A DNA stretch of 64,000 nt from Nostoc sp. MG11. Its GTDB lineage: Bacteria; Cyanobacteriota; Cyanobacteriia; Cyanobacteriales; Nostocaceae. Numbering within the stretch: position 1 is the first letter of the stretch; each line of letters opens with the position of its first letter. The notes under the pieces were generated by a model. That model saw only the letters and a list, made by a program, of their open reading frames with translations. It ran no database searches and was not told where the DNA came from. Both the position numbers and the translations under genes were made by a program. This document shows positions 17,910 to 27,167 of the stretch, in pieces. The stretch lies in assembly GCF_014904695.1 (NCBI RefSeq), contig NZ_JACXXN010000014.1, positions 62,001-126,000 on the forward strand. Reading direction: 5' to 3'.

Positions 17910-19454
17910 ATGCGTCCATTCCGAGACAAAGAATGGCTATTGAGCTTGCTCGTGGGATCTCTGTTTTTGTGGCTGATATTTTTGGGAAATTCGCCCTTAC
18001 GAGACTGGGATGAAGGTACAGTAGCACAAGTTGCCCGTGAAATTTGGCGTGCTCCAGTTGGTTCAATGCGTTGGCTTTACCCCACTTTGGGAGGTGAACC
18101 TTATCATAATAAGCCGCCTTTAGTACACTTACTAATTGCTTGGGCTTACTCAATTGGTGGCGTAAATGAGTGGACAACACGTTTACCTGGTGCGGTGTTA
18201 ACTGCTTTGGGAGTGCCTTTGCTTTACTTGGTGGGGCGTTTGCTTTTTAACCAAAGCTTACCAGCTCTGTTTGCTGCTTTGGTTTACTTAACAATGTTGC
18301 CTGTGGTGCGTCACGGACGACTGGCGATGCTAGATGGTACGACTATTACTTTTTTCCTGCTGTTGTTGTTTTGTTTGCTGAAAGCGCATCAGAACCAACG
18401 GTATGCTCTAGGCGTGGGATTTTGTCTAGGGCTGATCACTCTGACAAAGGGAATGATAGTTTTGCTATTGGGAGGTATTGTTTGTTTATTTCTCTTGGTA
18501 CGACAATTAACTTTATTAACAAGCCCTTATTTTTGGGTGGGAATATTTTTAGGAAATGCTCCAGTGATCGCTTGGTATGCTGCTCAATGGCAACATTATG
18601 GAAGTAATTTTTTACAAGTTAATTTTCAGGCCCAGACTTTTGCTCGTCTTGTACAACCTGTTGAAGGTCATAGCGCACCTCCTTGGTACTATTTAATTGA
18701 GCTACTTAAATATGGTTTTCCCTGGCTGTTATTTTTGCCGGGAGGGTTTTATCTAGCTTGGAAAAAGCGTCATACTACTTGGGGTTGTTTAATTCTGATC
18801 GGCACAATTGTTTACTTAGGAACTATATCTTTGATGAGAACAAAACTGCCGTGGTATGTTATGCCTGTTTATCCTTTTTTAGCTTTGGCAATTGGTGCTG
18901 AACTCAATGAATGGCAACAACATAGTTTTAAAACGCGAATTTTGGCAATATTATTTGCTGTTATAGCTATTGCAGGTTTAGGAGGTTGTGTTTACTTTAC
19001 TATTGCAAATCCTCAGCCTATTTTAATTGTTATGAGTATAGTTTTAACAATAAGTATGAGCATCGTAGCATGGCTGATTGAACAGCGCGATCGCCAGTTT
19101 ATTCCAGTTTTATTTACTGGGATATACTTAGTTTTAGGACTGCTAATGAGTTCACAATCATGGATTTGGGAGTTAAATGAAGCTTTTGCAGTTAAGCCAG
19201 TTGCTACATTAATTCGCAAGCATGTCTCACCAGGAACAACAATTTACACCTCTTTTGCTTATGGTCGCCCTAGTTTAGATTTTTATTGTGATTGCAAAGT
19301 TATTCCCCAAAGTTTGCCAATTTTAAAACAAAAGTGGTCAAATAAATCTTATTTACTCATAGATAATGCAAGTTTACAGAAAATAAATTTACCAGATAGT
19401 AACACTCTTGGTACTGCTGAAGATTTTACTTTAATTTCACCACAAATTAATTAA
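17910..19454 (+). CDS. ArnT/PMT-like GT-C glycosyltransferase
   Basis: A 514-residue integral membrane protein with about 11-12 hydrophobic helices. The first external loop carries RDWDEGTVAQVAREI (Asp32/Asp34-Glu35), the catalytic acidic motif of the PMT/ArnT superfamily, followed by GGEPYHNKPPLVHLL, the usual YxxKPPLxxWL-like element. Family members transfer sugar from a polyprenyl-phosphate donor to lipid A, protein or glycan on the outer membrane face. The acceptor is not predictable here. The adjacent GT2 enzyme is a plausible donor maker. Confidence 0.88.
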   Translation: MRPFRDKEWLLSLLVGSLFLWLIFLGNSPLRDWDEGTVAQVAREIWRAPVGSMRWLYPTLGGEPYHNKPPLVHLLIAWAYSIGGVNEWTTRLPGAVLTALGVPLLYLVGRLLFNQSLPALFAALVYLTMLPVVRHGRLAMLDGTTITFFLLLLFCLLKAHQNQRYALGVGFCLGLITLTKGMIVLLLGGIVCLFLLVRQLTLLTSPYFWVGIFLGNAPVIAWYAAQWQHYGSNFLQVNFQAQTFARLVQPVEGHSAPPWYYLIELLKYGFPWLLFLPGGFYLAWKKRHTTWGCLILIGTIVYLGTISLMRTKLPWYVMPVYPFLALAIGAELNEWQQHSFKTRILAILFAVIAIAGLGGCVYFTIANPQPILIVMSIVLTISMSIVAWLIEQRDRQFIPVLFTGIYLVLGLLMSSQSWIWELNEAFAVKPVATLIRKHVSPGTTIYTSFAYGRPSLDFYCDCKVIPQSLPILKQKWSNKSYLLIDNASLQKINLPDSNTLGTAEDFTLISPQIN

Positions 19455-19496
19455 GATTTAAATATTATTACTTTTATGTATCAGATTTTGTATATT

Positions 19497-20870
19497 CTAA
19501 CCAAGCCATTTGTCATGACCATAATTAATCCATTGTTGAACTAGTCCAATAACAGAAATCGAAATTAGCCACCACAAAGTGTGATATTTTGTTTTCCCAG
19601 GAATACAACGATATAAATATCCCAAAGCTACGAAAAAGAAGGGAACTGCAAATATATATCTTCCCAAGCTATGCAAACGATCTTGAGTAAAAAATATAAT
19701 AATTGAGTGAGCGCTAGTAAAGTAAATACAAAACCAAAAAAGATAGTTACTCGCTAATGTTCTAGTGTAATTAGATATCAATAGTTTGTGTGAATTGTCT
19801 TGGAAAATTCTCTTTTTTAACCTTATAAAATTAAAAACATATAGGCAGATTAGCAGAGGTGGATATAATATTAAGATATTTTGACAAAACTTGTATTTAG
19901 GAACAAATGCATTTTGTGGTTGAATGAGTTTTAAATAAACAAAAATAATTGATAAAAATAAAATAATCAAAGGTAAATACAAACCTAAGAGGTCAATTAG
20001 CAAAGATTTAGGAAATAATAATAGTTCTAAATGTAGACCTAAAGCTTTTCCCCAGTTTTTTTGAGCATGGAAAGGAGCAAGAAAATCACCTCTAGTTTGT
20101 AGACAAAAACTTCCGTAAATAGAGTAACCTAACAATGCTGATATCCACATAGTCATAGATATTTTAAGCTCATATTTATATTTTTTGATACTAATTAATA
20201 AATTCCTCCAAGAATAAACTTTTAACTGCAAAATTTCTAATGTGAGCATTGTGATGATTGCTGCTGTGGTCGAAAAAAATATTTGGAGTAATACTGGTCT
20301 AGTTAAAGCCATCAAAAGTGTAACGGCGAATATAAAACAAAGTTTTATTTTTTCATCGAGTTTTAATTGTGGTAAGCAGACCCAAATAAGAAAGGTGCTA
20401 AGTGTAGCAAATAAGCTTTCTGTGTAACCTATAACTCGGAATATTGCCATAGGATTTAGAGTATAAGCTAAAACTAGCCAGAAAGTTAGATATAAGCGTT
20501 GTAAGCCTATTTTTAAAACCCAAAAAAGTAAAAAAGTAGAAATAAAGAATAATGTAGTGGCAACTATTAAAAAATAGTGTGCAGCCTGCGCTATAGTTTG
20601 TGGATGAAAAACATTACGGATGATAAAAGGCCAAAGGGGATAAAATGCCTGACAACTGGGATTTATAGCCATCTCAGCGTAAGCTTGTATATCCCAGTAG
20701 TAACTTTTATGGGGTAACTGTGGAGGAATTTCTCGAACTAATTGAGATGATGAAAAAAACTTATTAAAAGCATCAGGATAAATCAGCATCCCTACAGCAG
20801 TACAAAGGATAAATGCACTACATATTATTAAAGATAAAATTAAGATGATGAGTTTTTTTTGAGCTTTCAT
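19497..20870 (-). CDS. PIG-V-like mannosyltransferase family membrane protein
   Basis: A 457-residue protein with about ten membrane helices. The first loop has SYYWDIQAYAEMAI (Trp59-Asp60) and then CQAFYPLWPFIIR, the pattern of bacterial relatives of the GPI mannosyltransferase PIG-V (a GT-C fold). The internal tandem QPQNAF...KYKFCQN and other linker segments are AT-rich and Lys-rich. It converges on the PMT-like gene with a 42-bp gap. It is unusually rich in Ile, Leu, Lys and Asn, and its DNA looks more AT-rich than the second PIG-V gene, so it may have a different history. The substrate is unknown. Confidence 0.75.
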   Translation of the reverse strand: MKAQKKLIILILSLIICSAFILCTAVGMLIYPDAFNKFFSSSQLVREIPPQLPHKSYYWDIQAYAEMAINPSCQAFYPLWPFIIRNVFHPQTIAQAAHYFLIVATTLFFISTFLLFWVLKIGLQRLYLTFWLVLAYTLNPMAIFRVIGYTESLFATLSTFLIWVCLPQLKLDEKIKLCFIFAVTLLMALTRPVLLQIFFSTTAAIITMLTLEILQLKVYSWRNLLISIKKYKYELKISMTMWISALLGYSIYGSFCLQTRGDFLAPFHAQKNWGKALGLHLELLLFPKSLLIDLLGLYLPLIILFLSIIFVYLKLIQPQNAFVPKYKFCQNILILYPPLLICLYVFNFIRLKKRIFQDNSHKLLISNYTRTLASNYLFWFCIYFTSAHSIIIFFTQDRLHSLGRYIFAVPFFFVALGYLYRCIPGKTKYHTLWWLISISVIGLVQQWINYGHDKWLG

Positions 20871-20957
20871 TTATTGCAGCAATACATATAATAAAACGAA
20901 AAATCCTACAGTAAATAATTAAGTTCTTATAAAGAAATACACATTATTGCGTTGATA

Positions 20958-21629
20958 TTACAGCTTAAACTCTAGCTGAGTTTTAAGTTGATTTAACAAA
21001 TTTTGCTCAAATTCTTGATTACTTGATAGACCATAGTGGCGAATATTAAGCAATATATAATTGAATATTTTTAAATTAACTTGTGAGGAATTTGATTGTA
21101 TTAACTTAATTAATGGTCGATGGCTTAAATGCGGCGCAATCTCGTCTGTGGTGAGAACACTTCCCAAAGGTTGAACTTGGGCGCTCGCTTCTCGTGTAGC
21201 TTGCCAAGTATCTATAGATTCTAGATATCTTTCACCAAAGTAAGTAAATTTTGCTAGACTCACAAATGCCACTAAAGACCATAAGATAATGGCTTTTTTA
21301 TGTTGTAGCAATCCTTTTCCTACTGCTAAGCTGGAAATTAGAGATAATAACAGGAATGGCAAAATTGGTAGAGAGTACCGATGCAGCAATTCTTTTTGAG
21401 GTTGGTAGTCGGCAAAAAGGTTGATAGCTAAACAGGGAATAGCACTAATTAAAAAAGAAGAAATAGGCGCTTGTCCTTGACTTATTAAGTAAACTGCTTG
21501 GTCAAAAATTCCTAAGTCCCAAGCAGTTGATTGAAATAGTTCGTGCCGTAAGCTACTAGAAGCGAATAAAACTAACGCACTTATACCAATCATCCAACCA
21601 ACAGTACCAAGCTTCAAGTTTTTTTTCAT
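20958..21629 (-). pseudogene. DUF2079 membrane protein with large internal deletion
   Basis: An open frame of 223 residues that aligns end to end with the next gene (21656-23053) except for a missing middle. Its residues 1-60 parallel residues 1-61 of the neighbour (both read GISAL, FASS, AWDLGIFDQAVYLISQGQ, PISSFL); then ISAIPCL continues at the neighbour's residue 289. About 227 residues (some 680 bp) are absent, in frame. The C-terminus is also about 13 residues shorter. The deletion removes most membrane helices and the region after the DxxxFDQA motif. It is either a decaying duplicate or a minimal membrane protein that is still translated; I favour decay. Confidence 0.8.
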
Positions 21630-21655
21630 TCTGTGAGTAATTTTATATAATTTGA

Positions 21656-23053
21656 TTAATTTTTCACAAATAGAAATACATCATCACGTTGGTATGTTAA
21701 CTGAAATATTGACTGATTTTTTAGTTTATTTACTAAGCCAAGAGCAGATTCAGAAGTATCTGACCAACCAGGATGGCGGACATTTAGCAATACAAAATCA
21801 AACGTATTTAATTCCTCGAATGATGGAACATTAGTAAATTTACACTTAATTAGTTTTCGCTGGCTTAAATGCGGAGCAATGTGTTCTGTGGTAAGTAGAT
21901 TTCCTGATGACGAAACTAGAGCGATCGCTTCTCGTGTAGCTTGCCAATTATCCAGATATTTCAGATGTTGTGAGGCAAAAAAACCAAATTTAGCTAAAGC
22001 AAAAAACCCTACCAACGACCACAAAATAATTGCTCTTTGGGTTCGTAGCCATGTCCTCTCTACTGCTAAATTGTCAATTACAGCTACCATCAGAAATGGT
22101 ATAACTGGCAGCGAGTAATGAAAAATCAAGTTTTTTTGTGATGGATGATTGGCAAGAATGTTGAGTACTAAACAAGGAATAGCACCAATCAAAGCTGTCA
22201 CTTGAGGCAAAAGTCCCCAAATTACAGGTGCTAACAACAGAAGCAAATATTCTAAGTTAGTTAATGAAAAGACTTTTCCTAAGATTAGTTCTGGTTGAGA
22301 CAGCAAAATCTTAGCCATTTCGGGGAAGGAGTTTCCCAGATAACTATACCGATAAAGATGACGTTCTAGTAACGCTGCTTCACTCCCGAAAAATGGGATG
22401 ATCCCTTTATTAGCAATTAAAAACCAGGCAATACCACTAATAAGAGCGATCGCACCATATAGTCGCCGCTTTTCAAAAAAAAGTAACCAAACTCCCATCG
22501 CGGCAACTGTTAAAGATAATACCGCTTTACATCCCAACACTATAAGAATACTTAAACAAAACCATCCTACCTGACCTAGCCGTGCCGCTAACACCGCTGC
22601 CAAAAGTGCTGGGATGGCGATCGTATCTGGGTGAAAATCAAACAGATTGGCGTTATACACTAATGGATACAGCAGGTAAACTGCCACCATTGCTACTGCT
22701 TGGCTTTCTTTCAATCCAGCTTGACGGGCCAGATACCATGTAGGCAGAGCACCTAATGCCAAGGCGGCTGATTGCACTGCAAACAACCAGTAAACACTGG
22801 GATAGATTTTGTACAGCAAAGCCAAGGGATACAATATCCAAGCAGCATGGTCGCCAAGAATATGAAAACCCAAAAAAGAAGAAATCGGCGGTTGTCCCTG
22901 ACTAATTAAGTAAACTGCTTGGTCAAAAATTCCTAAGTCCCAAGCGCCTGAATTAAACAGCTCGTGTCGTAAGCCGCTGGACGCGAACAAAATTAAGGCA
23001 CTTATGCCAATCATCCAACCAACAGAACCAAGCTGATTCAGTGTTTTTCCCAT
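21656..23053 (-). CDS. DUF2079 multi-spanning membrane protein
   Basis: A 465-residue protein with about ten hydrophobic helices, of the DUF2079 family (GT-C-like fold). The opening GAWDLGIFDQAVYLIS contains the acidic motif, and FHILGDHAAWILYPLALLY follows in the next loop, as usual for the family. The C-terminal soluble part includes WQATREAI and TTEHIAPHLSQRKLI. Family members are presumed glycosyltransferases for surface glycans, with no defined substrate. It lies 26 bp upstream of its shortened duplicate and 34 bp after the PIG-V-like gene, so the three minus-strand genes probably form one operon. Confidence 0.85.
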   Translation of the reverse strand: MGKTLNQLGSVGWMIGISALILFASSGLRHELFNSGAWDLGIFDQAVYLISQGQPPISSFLGFHILGDHAAWILYPLALLYKIYPSVYWLFAVQSAALALGALPTWYLARQAGLKESQAVAMVAVYLLYPLVYNANLFDFHPDTIAIPALLAAVLAARLGQVGWFCLSILIVLGCKAVLSLTVAAMGVWLLFFEKRRLYGAIALISGIAWFLIANKGIIPFFGSEAALLERHLYRYSYLGNSFPEMAKILLSQPELILGKVFSLTNLEYLLLLLAPVIWGLLPQVTALIGAIPCLVLNILANHPSQKNLIFHYSLPVIPFLMVAVIDNLAVERTWLRTQRAIILWSLVGFFALAKFGFFASQHLKYLDNWQATREAIALVSSSGNLLTTEHIAPHLSQRKLIKCKFTNVPSFEELNTFDFVLLNVRHPGWSDTSESALGLVNKLKNQSIFQLTYQRDDVFLFVKN

Positions 23054-23087
23054 TCCCCATTCCCCAGTCCCCAGTACCCAATCCTCT
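23051..23087. repeat. STRR-type ccccagt/ccccatt repeats
   Basis: cccattccccattccccagt followed by ccccagtacccaatcc is a run of heptamer-like units. It fills the whole gap between the PIG-V gene stop and the DUF2079 start, touching the DUF2079 start codon, so the ribosome-binding region of that gene consists of repeat DNA (gggaatggggaatgggaaaa on the coding strand). Confidence 0.75.
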
Positions 23088-24395
23088 TCACCCTACCCAG
23101 CGTTCTTGGGCAAATCCTACAGCAATCTTGGCGAGTAATGTCATAAACAAGCCCAACATTAAATATCCCTGACGCGGATGGCGAGATAGCAGCATACCTA
23201 TGGCTATACTCAGAGGCACAATCCCATAAGCAAGACGGCTCAAGGAGATAGTACCCCCAGAGGCTAGCAGCAGACCAATACCGCAAAAGCCATAGAGAAC
23301 AGTAACGGGGGTCAGTTGCGTGCGTAATCGCCATAACATATAGCCTCCACCCAAGACCATAAACGCGTTCAGCAAGTTATTGGTCAACTGTTCGTTCGCC
23401 AGTATCAACAAAAATAAGACAAACGCGTAAAAGCCATAGACTACCTTCACAGAACTCAAATGTTTACGGTAACGCCATAAAAGATAACCACTGGCAAAAA
23501 TTACGCCAAAGCATAAAGGATACCAGGGATCTTTAATAATCCCGCCAGATGAGTCTTTAATCCACCCAAATTGCCAATTGTTTGTGCCAAATGGAATTTG
23601 CATGAGCATATTTAACCAACCCTGCCAATCAAATCCTAAGGAGGGTCGCCATCCCCGCTGTGCTTCGATAAACGCTAAGGGATCGCCAAAAGAAATCGCA
23701 CAATACAGACTAAATAAAAGTAGCCCAATAGCGGTAGCTAAACTAGCAACATAGGCAATAGGTGGTCTGCGTTCTTTCCAAGATGCGATCGCCAAGGCTG
23801 GAATTAGCGCCATCCCTGTGGGTCGTGTTGCTGTGGCCATTGCACCCCAAAAGGCAGTCCAGCCATACTGCTTTTGATCAAAGGCTCGTAAAGCAGCTGT
23901 ACTCAAAAACAAATACAGCCCTTCTGTGTAAATCACCCCCGTAAACATAGACGACGGACACCAAGACAACACCGCAGTCGCCCACTGCGCGGCGCTGATC
24001 CCATAATGCTCTTTGACCCAAAAGTACAAGCAGTAAAGCGCTGCGAAAAATGCCAAATTGTTCACCAGCGTACCTGCCATTTCAAACGGCAAGCCCAACT
24101 TCATCAACACCCAGATGCTTAAGGGAAATAGGGGAAAAAAAGCTAGATTATGCTGTTTGCCGTCATTGACAAATTCATACCCGGAAGTGACGATCGCCCG
24201 GTAATGCATACTATCCCAAGCGTCAAAAACCTCCCAGCCAAAGCGCGGCACAATTCCCTCTACTGGTAACGGCAGATTTGGCGCAACCAGCAACATGGCA
24301 GTCAAAATAAATATTCGGCTGACAAGCCACATTATTGCAGGAAAGAAAAAATCATTTTTCCATAAAAGTTTTTTTATAACTATCTGAATTGCCAT
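23088..24395 (-). CDS. PIG-V-like mannosyltransferase family membrane protein
   Basis: A 435-residue protein with about ten membrane helices. The first external loop has FDAWDSMHYRAIVTSGYEF (Trp60-Asp61), and NLAFFPLFPLSIWVL follows, which are the two diagnostic elements of bacterial PIG-V-like GT-C proteins. Near the middle, TRPTGMALIPAL matches the conserved TRxxG stretch. It heads the run of minus-strand glycan genes. The 297 bp before it, towards dxr, hold the promoters of both divergent genes. Confidence 0.85.
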   Translation of the reverse strand: MAIQIVIKKLLWKNDFFFPAIMWLVSRIFILTAMLLVAPNLPLPVEGIVPRFGWEVFDAWDSMHYRAIVTSGYEFVNDGKQHNLAFFPLFPLSIWVLMKLGLPFEMAGTLVNNLAFFAALYCLYFWVKEHYGISAAQWATAVLSWCPSSMFTGVIYTEGLYLFLSTAALRAFDQKQYGWTAFWGAMATATRPTGMALIPALAIASWKERRPPIAYVASLATAIGLLLFSLYCAISFGDPLAFIEAQRGWRPSLGFDWQGWLNMLMQIPFGTNNWQFGWIKDSSGGIIKDPWYPLCFGVIFASGYLLWRYRKHLSSVKVVYGFYAFVLFLLILANEQLTNNLLNAFMVLGGGYMLWRLRTQLTPVTVLYGFCGIGLLLASGGTISLSRLAYGIVPLSIAIGMLLSRHPRQGYLMLGLFMTLLAKIAVGFAQERWVG

Positions 24396-24715
24396 AGACT
24401 TGAGTGTTTCAACAGACTCCTTTATGCATCCTCTTACCTATGGCTGTAACACAGCAATTTATGAGTAACGTTTTGCACATTCAATCCTCTACCACTAAAA
24501 AGATCAGCACTTAGTTGAAAGTATTTCCTATTTAGTCATTTTTGCGAAAATTCTCAGCATTTATATTTATATATAGTATTTATGAACACATATTTTATCT
24601 ATTTCCAGGAAAATTGAGCAACTTTGAGAAGAAGTCTATTGATTATGGCGATCGCTGTTATTAATGAGTCCCAAGCAATTTATAGTGGGAGTTGTCTGTA
24701 AATCCTGAAGCAATT

Positions 24716-25912
24716 GTGAAAGCGATTACTCTTGTTGGTTCCACTGGTTCTATTGGTACTCAGACTTTAGATATCGTCACTCAGTACCCAGATCAGTTTC
24801 GGATTGTAGGATTAGCAGCCGGGCACAATGTGGAAATGTTGGCTGCTCAGATTCGGCAGTTTCGACCAGAAATTGCTGCGATTTGCTCAGAAGATAAATT
24901 GCCAGCACTCCAAGAAGCTATTAAAGACCTTGATCCCCAACCGATTTTACTGGCTGGCGAAGCTGGAGTGATAGAAGTTGCCCGCTACGGCGATTCCCAA
25001 ACGGTTGTTACGGGTATTGTTGGTTGTGCTGGGTTGCTACCCACCATCGCCGCTATTGAAGCTGGTAAAGATATTGCCTTAGCGAACAAAGAAACCCTGA
25101 TCGCTGGCGGCCCTGTTGTTCTCCCCCTAGTGGAGAAACACGGCGTAAAACTACTACCAGCCGACTCCGAACATTCTGCTATATTTCAGTGCCTTCAAGG
25201 TGTGCCCAAAGCTGGCTTGCGGCGGATTTTACTCACTGCATCTGGTGGGGCTTTCCGAGATTGGGATGTAGAAAAGTTGGCAGAAGTAACGGTTGCTGAC
25301 GCCCTCAAGCATCCCAATTGGTCGATGGGACGTAAAATCACGGTTGACTCTGCCACTTTGATGAATAAGGGCTTAGAAGTGATTGAAGCTCACTTCTTGT
25401 TTGGGTTGGATTATGACGATATCGATATTGTCATTCATCCCCAAAGCATTATTCACTCGCTAATTGAACTGCAAGATACTTCAGTTTTAGCCCAACTCGG
25501 CTGGCCGGATATGCGTTTACCTCTGCTGTATGCTTTATCTTGGCCTGAACGCATTTATACCGATTGGGAACGACTAGATTTAGTAAAAGCGGGAAATTTA
25601 ACTTTCCGCGAACCAGATCACCAAAAGTATCCTTGTATGCAGTTGGCTTATGCTGTGGGTAGGGCTGGTGGCTCAATGCCGGCTGTATTAAATGCAGCAA
25701 ATGAACAAGCTGTAGCGTTATTTTTAGAAGAAAAAATTCGGTTTTTAGATATTCCCCGGTGTATCGAATTGGTGTGCGATCGCCATCAAAATGATAACTG
25801 TGCAAATCCTTCTTTAGATGACATTGTGGCAGCAGATAAATGGGCAAGGCAAGAAGTTTTAATAGCAACTGAAAAGCTACAAACTCACTCGCGGATAATT
25901 TCTCTGCGATAA
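24716..25912 (+). CDS. dxr: 1-deoxy-D-xylulose 5-phosphate reductoisomerase
   Basis: Second enzyme of the MEP isoprenoid pathway: rearranges and reduces DXP to MEP with NADPH and a divalent metal. GTG at 24716 gives [19 protein letters not shown], the usual start, and 398 residues, the normal length; a TTG at 24692 would add 8 residues but has no spaced ribosome-binding site. The NADPH loop is GSTGSIG (8-14). Other motifs are NKETLI, the metal site [17 protein letters not shown], the substrate segment [19 protein letters not shown] and IHPQSIIHS. It is a single gene, likely essential for carotenoid and phytol synthesis. Confidence 0.97.
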   Translation: MKAITLVGSTGSIGTQTLDIVTQYPDQFRIVGLAAGHNVEMLAAQIRQFRPEIAAICSEDKLPALQEAIKDLDPQPILLAGEAGVIEVARYGDSQTVVTGIVGCAGLLPTIAAIEAGKDIALANKETLIAGGPVVLPLVEKHGVKLLPADSEHSAIFQCLQGVPKAGLRRILLTASGGAFRDWDVEKLAEVTVADALKHPNWSMGRKITVDSATLMNKGLEVIEAHFLFGLDYDDIDIVIHPQSIIHSLIELQDTSVLAQLGWPDMRLPLLYALSWPERIYTDWERLDLVKAGNLTFREPDHQKYPCMQLAYAVGRAGGSMPAVLNAANEQAVALFLEEKIRFLDIPRCIELVCDRHQNDNCANPSLDDIVAADKWARQEVLIATEKLQTHSRIISLR

Positions 25913-25920
25913 AATCGTTC

Positions 25921-25957
25921 AGCCTTCAGCTTAATGCTGAAGGCTAATAATCGTTTT
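25921..25957 (+). terminator. Terminator-like hairpin after dxr
   Basis: AGCCTTCAGC (25921-25930) and GCTGAAGGCT (25936-25945) form a perfect 10-bp stem with loop ttaat, starting 8 bp after the dxr stop. The following aataatcgtttt is only weakly U-rich. The most likely role is transcript end or 3'-end stabilisation of dxr mRNA. Confidence 0.7.
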
Positions 25958-26330
25958 AAAATGTCACTTGACTTTTATCTCTTATTTCAATCAGCCAAAA
26001 ACACATTTATCTATTTATTTACAGCTAAGAAATTAAGCTTAATTTTTGTCTAAAATATACCTAATAAACTCTTAATTACGCAGAATATTTATATATCTAC
26101 GACTAAATAAAAATTATTCAAAAATTTACAAAACAAGTTGTTTGACGTCTGAATTCTTTTTATATTTTCGGGTATAGTCGTTGTGGGATTCTCAAACAAA
26201 AAACCAAGTTTAGTAGTTTAGTTGTAAATGAGGATCATAACTTTTGTATTAGGAATTATTACCACAAGAAAAATTTACTCTTTCTAAATAAACCCTTTTT
26301 TACAACAGAGCGATTCTCAAGGAGTTATAT
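25958..26330. other. AT-rich intergenic region
   Basis: The roughly 370 bp before the small membrane protein gene are AT-rich. I see no frame or strong hairpin. It presumably carries that gene's promoter and a long leader. Confidence 0.4.
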
Positions 26331-26528
26331 ATGATTGTTACCTTGATTGTAGCTTGGATCGTCTTTACAATATTGTGGAAATTGCTAAAAACAACCGTAA
26401 GCAATGCGTTGACTATTGCTGCGATCCTGGTCTTATTAAATATTAGTTTTGGTATTACTCCCCAAGATATTTGGCATCAGATAACTCAATTTGCTCAGAG
26501 TCTGTCACAAATTCAAGGTAGCAAGTAG
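26331..26528 (+). CDS. Small membrane protein, unknown
   Basis: A 65-residue protein with a good ribosome-binding site (aaggag, about 26319-26324). Two hydrophobic stretches (TLIVAWIVFTILWKLL at about 4-19 and ALTIAAILVLLNISFGI at about 26-42) are followed by an amphipathic tail with PQDIWHQITQFAQSL. It resembles small conserved cyanobacterial membrane proteins, but I cannot name a family. It converges on the thioesterase gene with 25 bp between the stops. Confidence 0.7.
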   Translation: MIVTLIVAWIVFTILWKLLKTTVSNALTIAAILVLLNISFGITPQDIWHQITQFAQSLSQIQGSK

Positions 26529-26553
26529 TCAGGATGAAATTAGAAACGTCTAT

Positions 26554-27051
26554 TTATTTAGGTAACGCGGAAACTTTTGCCAATGCATCCTTAAAACTTG
26601 CAGGTAACTGAGGCATAATCTTGCCTCTCTCGCGATCTAAAGCTACTAAAGTCACCTTGGCAGTAACGTACAATTGTTCTCCATCAATTGAAGCGATCGC
26701 ATAATCCCAATTGATGCGGACACCAGTTACCTCAGCCATGCGGGTTTTTACGACCACTGCCATACCTAATTGAACTGAACGATGATACTGTATTGACAGT
26801 TCCACAACTGGTAAATCGCAGCCTAAAGCTACTAAATCAGCAAATTCAATCCCTATCGAGCGCAAGCATTCGATCCGCGCTTCTTCCATCCAAGCAATAT
26901 ATGAACCATGCCAGACAACACCTGCATATTCAGTATGGTGCGGTTGGACTCTAATAGGATATTCAAACCAACTCTCATAAGCCCTCAGTGATGGAGTATC
27001 AATAGCACTGATTGGCGGTAGTTGCGGTTGGCTAGGTTTTTTTTCTGACAT
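26554..27051 (-). CDS. Hotdog-fold acyl-CoA thioesterase (4HBT type)
   Basis: A 165-residue YbgC/4HBT-type thioesterase. The active-site helix region reads HTEYAGVVWHGSYIAWMEEA, where classical members have T-D-x-x-G-V-V-x-H/Y-x-x-Y; the usual catalytic Asp is Glu here. The core strands (VELSIQYHRSVQLGMAVVV, GEQLYVTAKVTLVAL) are intact. One cyanobacterial relative acts on 1,4-dihydroxy-2-naphthoyl-CoA in phylloquinone synthesis, and this could be that enzyme, but no phylloquinone gene is nearby. The N-terminal 25 residues are a Pro/Ser-rich extension. Confidence 0.8.
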   Translation of the reverse strand: MSEKKPSQPQLPPISAIDTPSLRAYESWFEYPIRVQPHHTEYAGVVWHGSYIAWMEEARIECLRSIGIEFADLVALGCDLPVVELSIQYHRSVQLGMAVVVKTRMAEVTGVRINWDYAIASIDGEQLYVTAKVTLVALDRERGKIMPQLPASFKDALAKVSALPK

Positions 27052-27167
27052 CTTTAAGTTTCTAAGCAGCTAGAAATTTTCCAGATATTAAATAGCATAA
27101 AAGTCTATTGCATTGCAGAACTTATTGATTTAATATTTACAATTCTGAACGCAAAGAGTGTTTTGTT

